The notes beneath the pieces were generated by a model. It had not been told where the DNA came from. It saw nothing but the letters and a program-made list of their open reading frames with translations, and made no database searches. From Brevibacillus borstelensis (lineage in GTDB: Bacteria > Bacillota > Bacilli > Brevibacillales > Brevibacillaceae): DNA of 64,000 bases. Made by a program: the position numbers and the translations under genes. The stretch lies in assembly GCF_003710865.1 (NCBI RefSeq), contig NZ_RHHO01000012.1, positions 124,001 through 188,000 of the forward strand. The letters are read 5' to 3'. Shown here piece by piece: positions 9,211 to 17,370 of this stretch; the stretch's first letter is position 1, and each line of letters starts with the position of its first letter.

Positions 9211-9254
9211 AAAAGGGACAGGCTGATCTGGCAACCCAGTCAGCCTGTCCCTTT
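9211..9254. terminator. bidirectional intrinsic terminator
   Basis: AAAAGGGACAGGCTGA and TCAGCCTGTCCCTTTT form a perfect 16-bp stem with a 12-nt loop, ending in A and T runs on both sides. It separates the convergent lipoprotein and alpha/beta hydrolase genes and overlaps the 3' edge of the latter. Confidence 0.85.
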
Positions 9255-9255
9255 T

Positions 9256-10095
9256 CTAGTGGACAAACGATATGATTCTCTCCACCGTCTCTCGCGGGTG
9301 GGTAAGCATGAGCAAATGCTGTGCATGGGGAATTTTTTCGCATACAGCACGCGGAACCTTTTGTCTGTATTCGGCTGCTGCCCTCTGAAAAAAACGCTGC
9401 TGCTCCCCGTCGGACAGCGTCATCTCGTCTGCGAGCAGCAGCAATACCGGGCATTTCAGCGAGGCAAACAAGGCTTCCTTGTCAAATGCGGCATATGCCC
9501 GAAAGTAGCCGTCAAACGCTTCCCGCGGCAGCCTGTAGCCATAAGCGCCGTCTTCCTTTTGCTCCAGCTCGCTCTCCGGCAAGGACGACGGAATGCCGCC
9601 CTTTCCATAACGGGCGATATAGGACTCCCTCGCTGCAGCTATCGAAGGAAAGCGGGTTTCTGCCAGTCTGTCTACTGTGGACGCTCTGTCAAAGCCGGGC
9701 ATCTCTCGCAGGCTATAGAAGCCGCCGTCCAGCAAAATCAAGTGTGTGACTCGTTCCGGGAAGGCTGCCGCAAACATTTGTGCCGGGACCGCCGAGAAAG
9801 AGGCGGCAACGATGGCCGCTTGTTCCACTTCCTCCGTATCCAGCAGGGTACGGATATCCTCAGCCAGCTGTTCAAATGTATAGGGCCCCTCTTTGACCGA
9901 CTCTCCGTGTCCGCGCAGATCAACCGCAATCACCCGGCAACGCTTCGCCAGCTCCGGAAGGATGTGGTCAAATAATCGACTGGTGTTGCGAATCGCATGA
10001 AGCAGCAGAAGAGCAGGAGCCTCTGGTCTCCCTGCGACCGTATACGCCAGAACAAGTCCGTTTTTCACCAGCTGCTTTCTTTGTTGTCCGGCCAT
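9256..10095 (-). CDS. alpha/beta hydrolase
   Basis: The 279-aa protein has the fold's landmarks: the oxyanion-hole region LLLLHAI, the strand motif VIAVDLRGHGES, a nucleophile elbow and a C-terminal PHAQHLLMLTHP with the likely catalytic His. The elbow reads AASFSAVPA, so the usual G-x-S-x-G glycines are replaced by Ala/Ser, though a Ser is in place. ATG at 10095 follows GGTAGGGGG. It is the last gene of the ECF transporter operon, 56 nt after the T component, and may act on the imported compound. That role is inference. Confidence 0.8.
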   Translation of the reverse strand: MAGQQRKQLVKNGLVLAYTVAGRPEAPALLLLHAIRNTSRLFDHILPELAKRCRVIAVDLRGHGESVKEGPYTFEQLAEDIRTLLDTEEVEQAAIVAASFSAVPAQMFAAAFPERVTHLILLDGGFYSLREMPGFDRASTVDRLAETRFPSIAAARESYIARYGKGGIPSSLPESELEQKEDGAYGYRLPREAFDGYFRAYAAFDKEALFASLKCPVLLLLADEMTLSDGEQQRFFQRAAAEYRQKVPRAVCEKIPHAQHLLMLTHPRETVERIISFVH

Positions 10096-10151
10096 GATTC
10101 CCCCTACCTTCCGCAATGATTCAAACCCGGCACATCCGCATTTTGTGCAAA

Positions 10152-10940
10152 TCAAATCCTCCCGGGTATCAACACGCCCATATGTTCAGGATGAATGCGG
10201 GCGAAGTAAAGCAATACGGCAACGACAACAAAACCGCAAGCCAGTACGACGAGCTCTTTGGATTTCCATTTGGGCATTCGGTAAAAGCGATGCTGGCGGT
10301 TTCTCATCCGGAACCCTTTCGCGTCCAGCGCATTGGCGATCAACTGCACGCGCTTGAGCGAGCTGAAAATGAGCGGAACCAGAACGAAGCCATACTTTCG
10401 CATCCTCTCCGGAATGCTTCCTTCACTGAGCTGCAGGCCCCGCACCATCTGGGCTTCCCGGATCGTGACAAGGTCATGCTTGACGAGAGGGATAAAACGA
10501 AAAATCAGCGAGAGCAAATAACTGACGGAAAATGGAACACCGATCCCCTTCAGTCCCATCGCCATTTCCCGGGGACTGGTTGAAAACAGGTAATACATCG
10601 ACAGCAGAGCCACGTTTGCCAGCCTTAGTCCCATGCCTAATGCCCACAGGACACCTACGTCCGTCACTTGGATCGGATAATTGACCAAAGGGATCCTGCT
10701 GCTCCAATACGGATGGCCGATGCTGGTAAACGGCAGCCACGTGATCGCCGCAAACACGGCCCCGATTCCCCCGATCAACAGGTAGCCCTTCAACATCGAT
10801 CGGCTCCACCCCAGCTTGGCGATCAACAAGGCATTGATCAGCAAAACGACCGCGAGAAATCGCGGGTCTTGAAACAGAAACGGCAACGTCCCCAGCAAGA
10901 TAAACGACAGCAGTACAAAACTAGGATGAGCGTGTTTCAT
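10152..10940 (-). CDS. ECF transporter transmembrane (T) component
   Basis: The 262-aa membrane protein has several hydrophobic helices and the two cytoplasmic coupling motifs of EcfT proteins, here AQMVRG near residue 170 and ALDAKGF near 210. These contact the two ATPases. Its start overlaps the end of the upstream ATPase by 20 nt, indicating translational coupling. Confidence 0.88.
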   Translation of the reverse strand: MKHAHPSFVLLSFILLGTLPFLFQDPRFLAVVLLINALLIAKLGWSRSMLKGYLLIGGIGAVFAAITWLPFTSIGHPYWSSRIPLVNYPIQVTDVGVLWALGMGLRLANVALLSMYYLFSTSPREMAMGLKGIGVPFSVSYLLSLIFRFIPLVKHDLVTIREAQMVRGLQLSEGSIPERMRKYGFVLVPLIFSSLKRVQLIANALDAKGFRMRNRQHRFYRMPKWKSKELVVLACGFVVVAVLLYFARIHPEHMGVLIPGRI

Positions 10941-11757
10941 GCAGCATTCTCTCCTCTGTCACCCGCACCTTAGCCTGCTCCAGTGTGAGCGGTACAGGCT
11001 CGCTCCAGCCTGCGGCAACGCCGAAACGATAAACTGCAGGGGCCTCCACCTGGGCTTTCATCAGCACTTCCTGTCGGGCAAAAACCTCTTGTGGCGTCCC
11101 GTCGCACAGCAGCCTCCCCTGATGCATGACCAGCACGCGCAAGGCGTATTCTGCCACCAGCTTCATGTCATGGGTCACGACGATGATCGTATGGCCGGCC
11201 TGGTGCAGCTTTCGCAACAGCGCCATGATATCCCGCACGCCGCGGTAGTCCAGCCCTGTCGTCGGCTCATCCAGCACGATCGCCTCCGGCTTCATCGCCA
11301 AAATAGAGGCCACCGCAATCTTTTGCCGGGTCCCTTTGCTCGAAAAATACGGCTCGGCTGAGCGCATCTGCTCAAGTCCCACAGCAGCCAGAGCTTCTGT
11401 GACGCGCTGTTCTATCTCAGTCTGCGGCAGCCCCAGGTTTTTCGGCCCGAAAGCGACTTCTTCGAAAATGGTTGATTGAAAAATCTGATGATCAGGATTT
11501 TGGTAGCAGTACGTCACGGTGCGAGACAGCTCAGCAACCGATTGTTCACGCGTATCTCTTCCTTTTACTGTGACTGTCCCGCTCGTCGGTTTGTACAGAC
11601 CGTTGCAATGCTTGGCCAGCGTCGTTTTCCCGGAGCCATTTCCGCCGATAATGGCGATGAGTTCGCCTCGATCCACGTTCAGGGAAACATCCTTGAGCAC
11701 CTGCTTGTCAGCTTCATAGCCAAATGAGACGTTCTCAAAACGGATCAAGCTGCTCAT
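10921..11757 (-). CDS. ECF transporter ATPase, variant signature motif
   Basis: The 278-aa ABC ATPase has Walker A GGNGSGKTT near residue 38, Q-loop YCYQNPDHQ, Walker B AIVLDEPTTGLD and switch VVTHD. The signature reads SSKGTRQKIAVAS instead of LSGGQ. Such SKG variants occur in one half of some ECF ATPase pairs. It would form the heterodimer with the ATPase at 11754-12599, which keeps LSGGEKQR. The two genes overlap by 4 nt. Confidence 0.9.
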   Translation of the reverse strand: MSSLIRFENVSFGYEADKQVLKDVSLNVDRGELIAIIGGNGSGKTTLAKHCNGLYKPTSGTVTVKGRDTREQSVAELSRTVTYCYQNPDHQIFQSTIFEEVAFGPKNLGLPQTEIEQRVTEALAAVGLEQMRSAEPYFSSKGTRQKIAVASILAMKPEAIVLDEPTTGLDYRGVRDIMALLRKLHQAGHTIIVVTHDMKLVAEYALRVLVMHQGRLLCDGTPQEVFARQEVLMKAQVEAPAVYRFGVAAGWSEPVPLTLEQAKVRVTEERMLHETRSS

Positions 11758-12599
11758 GTCTCATCCCTCCTGCCGCTTATGCGAGCTTCGCGGTACCACT
11801 CGGCCAACTCATCCACATGGAGCGGCACCCCGTATTTGTTCGCGGTGATGACGCCTGTCCGGCACATCTGCAAATACAACTGTATGACATCGGGGACGAG
11901 AATTCCGTGCTTCTCAAGCTCCTCCACCTTGCCAAAAAACGGACGTACGGGCAAATCGAGTTCAATCCGCCCGTCCGCCAAGAGCAAAATGCGATCGCAA
12001 AATTGAGCCAATTCCTCTGTCGCGTGGGAAGAGACGACTATCGTGATTTCCTGCTCCCGCTTTAGCTGTGAAAGCAGTTGAAACACTTCCCTAGCTCCTT
12101 TTGGGTCCAGCTCGGAGGTAGGCTCATCCAAAAGCAAGATTCGGGGTTGATGGGCCAATGCCGAAGCGATGGCCACCCGTTGCTTCTCTCCTCCGGATAA
12201 TTCAAAGGGAGAGCGGAGAGCAAAGCCTTCCAGACCGACCAGCTTGAGGACTTCACCAATCCGCTGCTCGATTTCCTCATCCGCTTGCCCGCTGTTTTCC
12301 AAACTAAAGGCGATCTCTTCCTCTACCGTAAGGCCGATAAACTGTGTCTCCGGGTCTTGAAAGACGATGCCCAACTCCCCGGTGACCCGGCGTTCGCCGG
12401 AAAACTGCCCGGAATAATTGCGCGGTACCAGCCCGCCCAAAGCCAAAAGAAGCGTTGTTTTGCCCGCGGCAGAGGGGCCGACGATTCCCACCACTTCGCC
12501 CGGATAGAGGGAAAGATTGATGTCGGATAGCGCATGCTTGGCGCTATCCTCGTACTGCCAACGAACGTTCTCCAAACGGAGCAGCGGCTGACCGGTCAC
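11754..12599 (-). CDS. ECF transporter ATPase, canonical signature
   Basis: The 281-aa ABC ATPase has Walker A GPSAAGKTT near residue 42, Q-loop VFQDPETQFIG, signature LSGGEKQRVAIAS, Walker B ILLLDEPTSELDP and switch SSHATEE. The GTG start overlaps the stop of the S-component gene (GTGA), and the end overlaps the next ATPase. It pairs with the variant ATPase downstream. Confidence 0.9.
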   Translation of the reverse strand: MTGQPLLRLENVRWQYEDSAKHALSDINLSLYPGEVVGIVGPSAAGKTTLLLALGGLVPRNYSGQFSGERRVTGELGIVFQDPETQFIGLTVEEEIAFSLENSGQADEEIEQRIGEVLKLVGLEGFALRSPFELSGGEKQRVAIASALAHQPRILLLDEPTSELDPKGAREVFQLLSQLKREQEITIVVSSHATEELAQFCDRILLLADGRIELDLPVRPFFGKVEELEKHGILVPDVIQLYLQMCRTGVITANKYGVPLHVDELAEWYREARISGRRDET

Positions 12600-13201
12600 G
12601 GACGAAGCCCGCCTTCTTCAATGGAAAGCAGTCCATTGCCGTGTGCTCGTCCCCGGTACAAGCCTGCCCGCTTCACAAACGGATACAGCAGCTTTAGCAG
12701 AACTGGCCCCAGTATTGCCGTCGATACTGCCTGATTCAAAAAGACGGTCGGAATAAACAAGGTTGCGATGGCCATCGGCGTAAAGCCAAGCGCCACATTG
12801 ATCAAAATCGAGCAGGCCACCACTGCAGAGGCAATCAATACAACAAATATGTAATATTGCAAGATGCTGCGCCCTGTTTTCAAGGCCGGATGACTGACAG
12901 CCAAATAACCGATCAATCCTCCTAAAAAGTTGCCGATGAAGCCGACGATGACTGCATGCGGCGGTGTGCCTCCCGTCAGCAGATCGCTGGCCACGTTTCC
13001 AAATGCTAGACCCAGGCAGCCGGGAATGCCAAACAAAATGCCGAAAACAGGCTGCAGCGCATTCGCCGGTCGAAGCGGTACGGATGGAGCTAATTTGATG
13101 TTAGCGAGCATAATCAAGGCGACCGCGTACAAGGCCGCCGTGACGACGATCAGGACAAAGTCGACAGTCGTCCACTTTCGCCGAAAGAGAGACGTTCCCA
13201 T
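12596..13201 (-). CDS. ECF transporter substrate-binding (S) component, substrate unknown
   Basis: The 201-aa integral membrane protein has about six hydrophobic helices. The block APSVPLRPANALQPVFGILF followed by GNVASDLLTGG resembles small S components. AAGGAGG lies 7 nt before ATG 13201. As first gene it fixes the substrate for the S-A-A-T-hydrolase operon. I could not match it confidently to the thiamin, queuosine, biotin or riboflavin S families. No thiamin, cobalamin or other recognisable riboswitch precedes it. Confidence 0.82.
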   Translation of the reverse strand: MGTSLFRRKWTTVDFVLIVVTAALYAVALIMLANIKLAPSVPLRPANALQPVFGILFGIPGCLGLAFGNVASDLLTGGTPPHAVIVGFIGNFLGGLIGYLAVSHPALKTGRSILQYYIFVVLIASAVVACSILINVALGFTPMAIATLFIPTVFLNQAVSTAILGPVLLKLLYPFVKRAGLYRGRAHGNGLLSIEEGGLRP

Positions 13202-13223
13202 CTCTAGTAACCTCCTTTATCTA

Positions 13224-13246
13224 TGAAAACGGTTTACATGATCATG
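13224..13246. promoter_or_regulatory. operator-like palindromes in the ECF leader
   Basis: TGAAAACGGTTTACA (13224-13238) is nearly symmetric around a central base and resembles LacI-family or cre-type sites, although its spacing is one base off the cre consensus. It abuts the perfect palindrome CATGATCATG (13237-13246). Both lie just downstream of the predicted -10 element, where a repressor would block transcription. The regulator is not in the window. Confidence 0.35.
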
Positions 13247-13251
13247 ATGCT

Positions 13252-13280
13252 AGTTTACCCCTCCGCGCTGACTCTCGCAA
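13252..13280 (-). promoter_or_regulatory. predicted sigma-A promoter of the ECF operon
   Basis: On the minus strand TTGCGA (rc of 13275-13280) and TAAACT (rc of 13252-13257) are 17 nt apart, about 50 nt upstream of the S-component start. Confidence 0.45.
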
Positions 13281-13420
13281 TGGCTTGAACAGGTTTATAG
13301 ATGGACTTGGGTACAGCAAATCTTCTTTAATCTGCTAGGGCCATTTTGATAAGAACGTCAGATGGATACCGGGGGTAGCGATAGTAGTTTTTTAGAATGA
13401 GCGTTGTTCGGGCTTTGGGG

Positions 13421-13640
13421 GGAGGAGATGAAACAGGAGAAAAACGCTCCAGGTTCGGTGGGACACTTGCCGGGGGTAATCCTGGCCGGCTTCGTTCCAA
13501 AAGTGGAACCGCGTCCAAAAGCAGCCCGTTCGCAGAAGCCTCTCAGAGGTTGGACGCTAAAAGCGTGTTCCACTTTTGGAACGAAGCCTGGGTATGTGTC
13601 CCAAAGACCTTCGCGTTTTTCTCCTGTTTCATCTCTACAG
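13421..13640 (+). repeat. palindromic intergenic repeat, copy 3
   Basis: This is the most perfect copy. The outer arm GATGAAACAGGAGAAAAACG faces CGTTTTTCTCCTGTTTCATC, and the inner arm GCTTCGTTCCAAAAGTGGAA faces TTCCACTTTTGGAACGAAGC, both without mismatch. GGGACAC/GTGTCCC and GCGTCCAA/TTGGACGC add further paired blocks. It lies between the ECF promoter region and the glnS terminator, next to an unrelated inverted repeat at 13684. Confidence 0.9.
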
Positions 13641-13683
13641 CTTTTGTTTTCTCCCCGAGATACCCGAAAGAACCCGCGACGAC

Positions 13684-13883
13684 AGAGAAGCATATTTCCA
13701 GGCGGAGCGACTAGCGGAGTCCAGCCCAGCGGAACAACGAAATCGCGGGAATCAGGAGCGTAACTCTGATTGGGCTTCGGAACGGCTGCTGCTTTTACGC
13801 TCCCCCGCGAATCGTTGTAGAGCGGACAGTCTCGGCTCCCTTGCGGACGCAGACCGGAGCGCAGCCTGGAAATATGCTTCTCT
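13684..13883. repeat. second, unrelated 200-bp inverted repeat
   Basis: AGAGAAGCATATTTCCAGGC at 13684-13703 recurs as its exact reverse complement at 13864-13883. Further inside, ACAACGAAATCGCGGG and GGAGCGTAA face CCCGCGAATCGTTGT and TTACGCTCC. It lies 43 bp from repeat copy 3. No transposase frame is present. It could be a MITE or another structured intergenic repeat. Confidence 0.75.
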
Positions 13884-13920
13884 CACTGCAGCCACGTTCC
13901 TAATCCTATGTAGCCAATAA

Positions 13921-13960
13921 AAAAAGCTGTTGAACGCCTCAATGAGACTTCAACAGCTTT
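13921..13960 (-). terminator. intrinsic terminator of glnS
   Basis: AAAGCTGTTGAA and TTCAACAGCTTT form a 12-bp stem, followed on the minus strand by a T run. It begins about 18 nt past the glnS stop. Confidence 0.85.
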
Positions 13961-13977
13961 CTGCTTTGCATTCTCTG

Positions 13978-15645
13978 TTATCCCTGCTGCTTCGGCAGTT
14001 CAAACGAGCTCTTCAAGGAAACAATCCGGTTGAACACCAGCTTGTCTTCTGTCGTATATTTCGGGTCGACATTAAAGTATCCGTGACGGAAGAATTGGTA
14101 TTTGTCGTGGGGCTTGGTCTCTTTCATGTTAGGCTCCACGTATCCGTTCACGATCTCCAAAGAGTTTGGATTGATATTGTCAAGGAACGTGGTTCCTTCC
14201 TCCTGATCATCCAAAATCAGCGGTTCATACAGGCGGAACTCCGCAGGGAGCGCATGCTTGGCGTCTACCCAGTGGATCGTTCCTTTTACTTTGCGACCGG
14301 TAAAGCCGCTGCCGCTCTTCGTTTCAGGGTCATACGTACAGTGGATTTCGACGACATTGCCTTGCTCATCCTTGATCACGTCCGTGCACTTGATGAAGTA
14401 CGCGTGCTTGAGCCGTACTTCATTTCCCGGGAACAGGCGGAAATACTTGCTCGGCGGGTTCTCCATGAAGTCGTCCTGCTCAATGTAGATTTCGCGGGAG
14501 AATGGAATTTGTCTGGTTCCCATTTCCGGATTTTCCGGGTTGATCTCCGCATCCAGCAGCTCGACCTGGTCTTCCGGATAATTGGTGATGACCACTTTCA
14601 GCGGGCGCAGTACAGCCATCGTCCGCGGCGCTTTCAGCTTCAGGTCCTCGCGGATGAAGTGCTCCAGCATTTTTTCATCCACGGTGCTGTTGCTTCTGGC
14701 CACACCGATTTCCCGGGCAAATGTACGGATGGACTCAGGAGTAAAGCCGCGGCGGCGAAGTCCCGAAATGGTAGGCATGCGCGGATCATCCCATCCGTCT
14801 ACTACCTGTTCGTCGACCAACTGTTTCAGCTTCCGTTTGCTCATTACCGTATTGGTCAGGTTCAACCGGGCAAATTCGTATTGTCTCGGCACGTTTTCCA
14901 TTTCACATTCGCGGACAACCCAGTCGTACAGCGGGCGATGATCCTCGAACTCAAGCGAACAGAGAGAGTGGGTTACGCCCTCGATAGCGTCCTCCAGCGG
15001 GTGTGCATAATCATACATCGGGTAGATGCACCATTTGTCTCCCGTGTTGTGGTGGGTAGCATGCGAAATCCGGTACAAAATCGGGTCACGCAGGTTGATA
15101 TTGGGGGAGCTCATGTCGATTTTGGCGCGCAACACCTTTTCGCCGTCCTTAAACTCGCCGTTGCGCATCCGCTGGAACAAATCCAGGTTTTCTTCCACCG
15201 ACCGGTCGCGGTAAGGGCTGTTTGTACCCGGCTCCGTCAAGGTCCCTCTGGTTTGGCGGATTTCTTCCGGGGACAGATCACATACGTAAGCCAGTCCTTT
15301 TTTTATCAACAGAACGGCGCGATTGTACATTTCCTCAAAATAATCCGATGCAAAGAACAGTCCGTCCCACTCAAAGCCAAGCCATTGTACGTCTTCCTTG
15401 ATCGCTTCTACGTACTCCGTGTCTTCTTTCACCGGGTTGGTGTCGTCAAAACGAAGATTGGCTCTGCCATTGAATTCCTTTGCCAGTTCAAAATTAAGGC
15501 AAATCGCTTTGGCATGTCCGATGTGCAAATACCCGTTTGGCTCCGGAGGAAAGCGGGTAACGATTTCCCCGACTCGGCCCTCTCGCAGGTCTTCCAGGAC
15601 AATGTTGCGGATAAAGTTGGATGATGATGCCGATTTATTTTCCAC
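13978..15645 (-). CDS. glnS: glutaminyl-tRNA synthetase
   Basis: The 555-aa class I synthetase charges tRNA-Gln directly. It has the HIGH motif YLHIGHAK at residues 39-46 and the KMSKS-type motif VMSKRKL near residue 270. Its length matches enterobacterial GlnRS (about 554 aa), with the usual two C-terminal beta-barrels and no extra GatB/YqeY domain. Direct GlnRS is uncommon among Bacilli, which mostly amidate Glu-tRNA-Gln with GatCAB, so ancestral horizontal acquisition is plausible. The GTG start has AAAGG about 10 nt upstream. No T-box leader is visible; a sigma-A promoter lies at 15680-15708. Confidence 0.95.
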   Translation of the reverse strand: MENKSASSSNFIRNIVLEDLREGRVGEIVTRFPPEPNGYLHIGHAKAICLNFELAKEFNGRANLRFDDTNPVKEDTEYVEAIKEDVQWLGFEWDGLFFASDYFEEMYNRAVLLIKKGLAYVCDLSPEEIRQTRGTLTEPGTNSPYRDRSVEENLDLFQRMRNGEFKDGEKVLRAKIDMSSPNINLRDPILYRISHATHHNTGDKWCIYPMYDYAHPLEDAIEGVTHSLCSLEFEDHRPLYDWVVRECEMENVPRQYEFARLNLTNTVMSKRKLKQLVDEQVVDGWDDPRMPTISGLRRRGFTPESIRTFAREIGVARSNSTVDEKMLEHFIREDLKLKAPRTMAVLRPLKVVITNYPEDQVELLDAEINPENPEMGTRQIPFSREIYIEQDDFMENPPSKYFRLFPGNEVRLKHAYFIKCTDVIKDEQGNVVEIHCTYDPETKSGSGFTGRKVKGTIHWVDAKHALPAEFRLYEPLILDDQEEGTTFLDNINPNSLEIVNGYVEPNMKETKPHDKYQFFRHGYFNVDPKYTTEDKLVFNRIVSLKSSFELPKQQG

Positions 15646-15679
15646 AGAAATTCAACCTTTCCCTTCACCTTTACATTCC

Positions 15680-15708
15680 ATAATACTGATTCCCCGGCGA
15701 TAGTTCAA
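15680..15708 (-). promoter_or_regulatory. predicted sigma-A promoter of glnS
   Basis: TTGAAC (rc of 15703-15708) and TATTAT (rc of 15680-15685) are separated by 17 nt on the minus strand, 35 nt upstream of the GTG start. The rest of 15709-15962 shows no gene and no clear regulatory structure. Confidence 0.6.
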
Positions 15709-15962
15709 CAAATTCGCCCGGCTTCTGATGTTGGGCCGATGCATCATCGTTATCAGTCACCCCTTGGCCAACCGGCTTGTAGCAAGAATCACCTTCTCTG
15801 GACCAGGCGCTTTTACAAACCGCCCTTCAGAGGGTTTTTACTATCATAAGCAGGAGAGCCCCCGTGGGTGTTCACACGATGTATATAAATTGAAGTTGTT
15901 TCCAAAAGATTCCCATTTTATCCTACAGGCAGAAACATATTTTATGATTGGGGTGATCTGTT

Positions 15963-16922
15963 GTGAGTGTGCTTGAAAAAATCAATACACAATCCTCCTT
16001 TTTTACATTGGCAGAAATTGCGGAAGGTGTTTTTGCCGCCGTTATCAAAGCAGGCACAGGAGCCATGGGCAATGCCGCCATCGTCGATCTGGGCGATCGG
16101 ACGGTCGTTTTTGACACCATGTACACGCCCAAGGCAGGGCTTGCACTGCGAGAAGCAGCCGAGCAATTGCTTGGACGCCCTGTATCGTTGGTTATCAATT
16201 CCCATTTCCACTTTGACCATGTGGGCGGCAACCAAGTCTTTTCCGATGCCATTATCCTCTCCACAGAAACCACCAAAAATCTCATGCTCGAGCGTTGTAC
16301 AAGCCTCGTCCAATTCGCAAAGCAGCACCCCGAATACCCTGACAAGGTTCGCCAATCTTTGGAAGCCGAATCAGATCCGGAAAAGCAAAAGGAGCTTCGC
16401 ACCGACCTCGGAGACATTCTCGCCCTTGACGCTGCACTGCCTACGTTCTCCGCGACCCCTGCCTCCCTGACATTTTCTGATTCTGTCACGCTCCACGGCT
16501 CGAAGCGAACTGCCGTACTGACCGCCAAAGGAAACGGACACAGCACATGCGACTCTGTCCTGTACCTGCCCGAAGACCGCGTTCTTCTGGCCGGCGACCT
16601 GCTTTTTGTGCAAAATCATCCCAGTATGCAGACAGGAAATCTTTCCCACTGGGTCTCCGTTTTGAAGGCTTGGAAAGACCTGCCCATTTCGGCAGCAGTC
16701 GGCGGCCACGGCCCGGTCGGAGACCATCAAACTGTGGATAGCTGTCTTCACTATTTGGAAGCTTTGTGGGACCAAGCCAAGCATCTGGCCGAGAACGGCT
16801 CCACACCCGAAGCCATCGAAGCAATCCCCATACCCGAACCATATGCCTCCTGGAGCTATCCCAGCCTCTTTGCTCGCAACCTTCAACAGCTTAGCCAGCA
16901 GATCTTAGCCGTTTCGGAGTAA
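15963..16922 (+). CDS. MBL-fold metallo-hydrolase
   Basis: The 319-aa protein carries the dinuclear metal motif HFHFDH at residues 81-86, with the later ligands in GNGHSTCDS, LAGDLLF and GGHGPVG. Between about residues 100 and 160 is a charged helical insert. It resembles SoxH/quinoprotein-relay-type beta-lactamase-fold hydrolases; the substrate is unknown. GTG at 15963 follows GGGGTGA by 6 nt. It stands alone, upstream of the c-di-GMP riboswitch region. Confidence 0.85.
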   Translation: MSVLEKINTQSSFFTLAEIAEGVFAAVIKAGTGAMGNAAIVDLGDRTVVFDTMYTPKAGLALREAAEQLLGRPVSLVINSHFHFDHVGGNQVFSDAIILSTETTKNLMLERCTSLVQFAKQHPEYPDKVRQSLEAESDPEKQKELRTDLGDILALDAALPTFSATPASLTFSDSVTLHGSKRTAVLTAKGNGHSTCDSVLYLPEDRVLLAGDLLFVQNHPSMQTGNLSHWVSVLKAWKDLPISAAVGGHGPVGDHQTVDSCLHYLEALWDQAKHLAENGSTPEAIEAIPIPEPYASWSYPSLFARNLQQLSQQILAVSE

Positions 16923-16997
16923 GAAAGAGAAACGGAAGACGGATATGCATCTGTTTGAAAAAAATAAATAAATTTTTCACTAAAGTACTAGTCCAAT

Positions 16998-17095
16998 ATT
17001 ACCGAATATAGGTAATGGATAGATATTTTTTGCATCTATGGAATCAGATTCAATCTTACGAATCTTTTCCCATATGTACAATTTTTCATATGTAC
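16998..17095. promoter_or_regulatory. AT-rich control region with repeats before the riboswitch
   Basis: ATTACC (16998-17003) faces GGTAAT (17011-17016) with a 7-nt spacer. CATATGTAC occurs twice, at 17071-17079 and 17087-17095, a 16-bp period. ATAGAT faces ATCTAT around 17020-17040. These may be operators or the 3' hairpin of the MBL gene. No gene is visible between 16923 and 17142. Confidence 0.35.
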
Positions 17096-17142
17096 TAAGT
17101 TTCACAAATTGCGTTCACTATCTTATTTCACATTGATATCGA

Positions 17143-17228
17143 TAATGGCAAACCCGGGGAAATCCGGCGACGCAAAGCTACAGGGGCTACCTCCAGCAAA
17201 TGGACAAGCCAGCCAGCTGCCGAAGTAT
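17143..17228 (+). ncRNA. c-di-GMP-I (GEMM-I) riboswitch aptamer
   Basis: The core matches the GEMM-I consensus: GGCAAACC, a GAAA tetraloop in P1b (CCGGGGAAATCCGG), the hallmark GACGCAAAGC, then GGGGCTACC. The closing strand CAGCTGCCG pairs TGCC with the initial GGCA. A strong terminator follows directly, so ligand binding probably controls read-through into the gamma-glutamyltransferase gene. Confidence 0.92.
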
Positions 17229-17240
17229 TGATGTAGGACC

Positions 17241-17276
17241 AAAGACCAATGATCCTATGTCATTGGTCTTTTTGTG
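17241..17276 (+). terminator. riboswitch expression-platform terminator
   Basis: AAGACCAATGA and TCATTGGTCTT form a perfect 11-bp stem with a 7-nt loop, followed by T residues. It lies 13 nt after the c-di-GMP aptamer and 90 nt before the GTG start at 17367. Confidence 0.88.
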
Positions 17277-17295
17277 TTGTTATGCAAAGGAGGTG

Positions 17296-17370
17296 ATGCC
17301 AATCGATTTTGACCCGAACCGTTCAACCTTTCATGCTTCGACCGTACACAACAAGGAGGATGGAAAGTGA
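17296..17370 (+). CDS. possible 24-aa leader peptide coupled to ggt
   Basis: The short frame MPIDFDPNRSTFHASTVHNK (first 20 residues) ends in TGA overlapping the GTG of the next gene (GTGA). AAAGGAGGTG precedes it, but the ATG is only 2 nt away, so initiation here would be inefficient. It could promote coupling to ggt or be a chance frame. Confidence 0.3.
   Translation: MPIDFDPNRSTFHASTVHNKEDGK

Noticed and set aside
13202..13330. Vitamin riboswitch before the ECF operon
   Set aside because: No thiamin, cobalamin, FMN or preQ1 consensus elements could be found; only operator-like palindromes are present.
13930..15624. 564-codon plus-strand frame opposite glnS
   Set aside because: It is the antisense shadow of glnS; the minus-strand frame has HIGH and MSKRK motifs and a normal full length.
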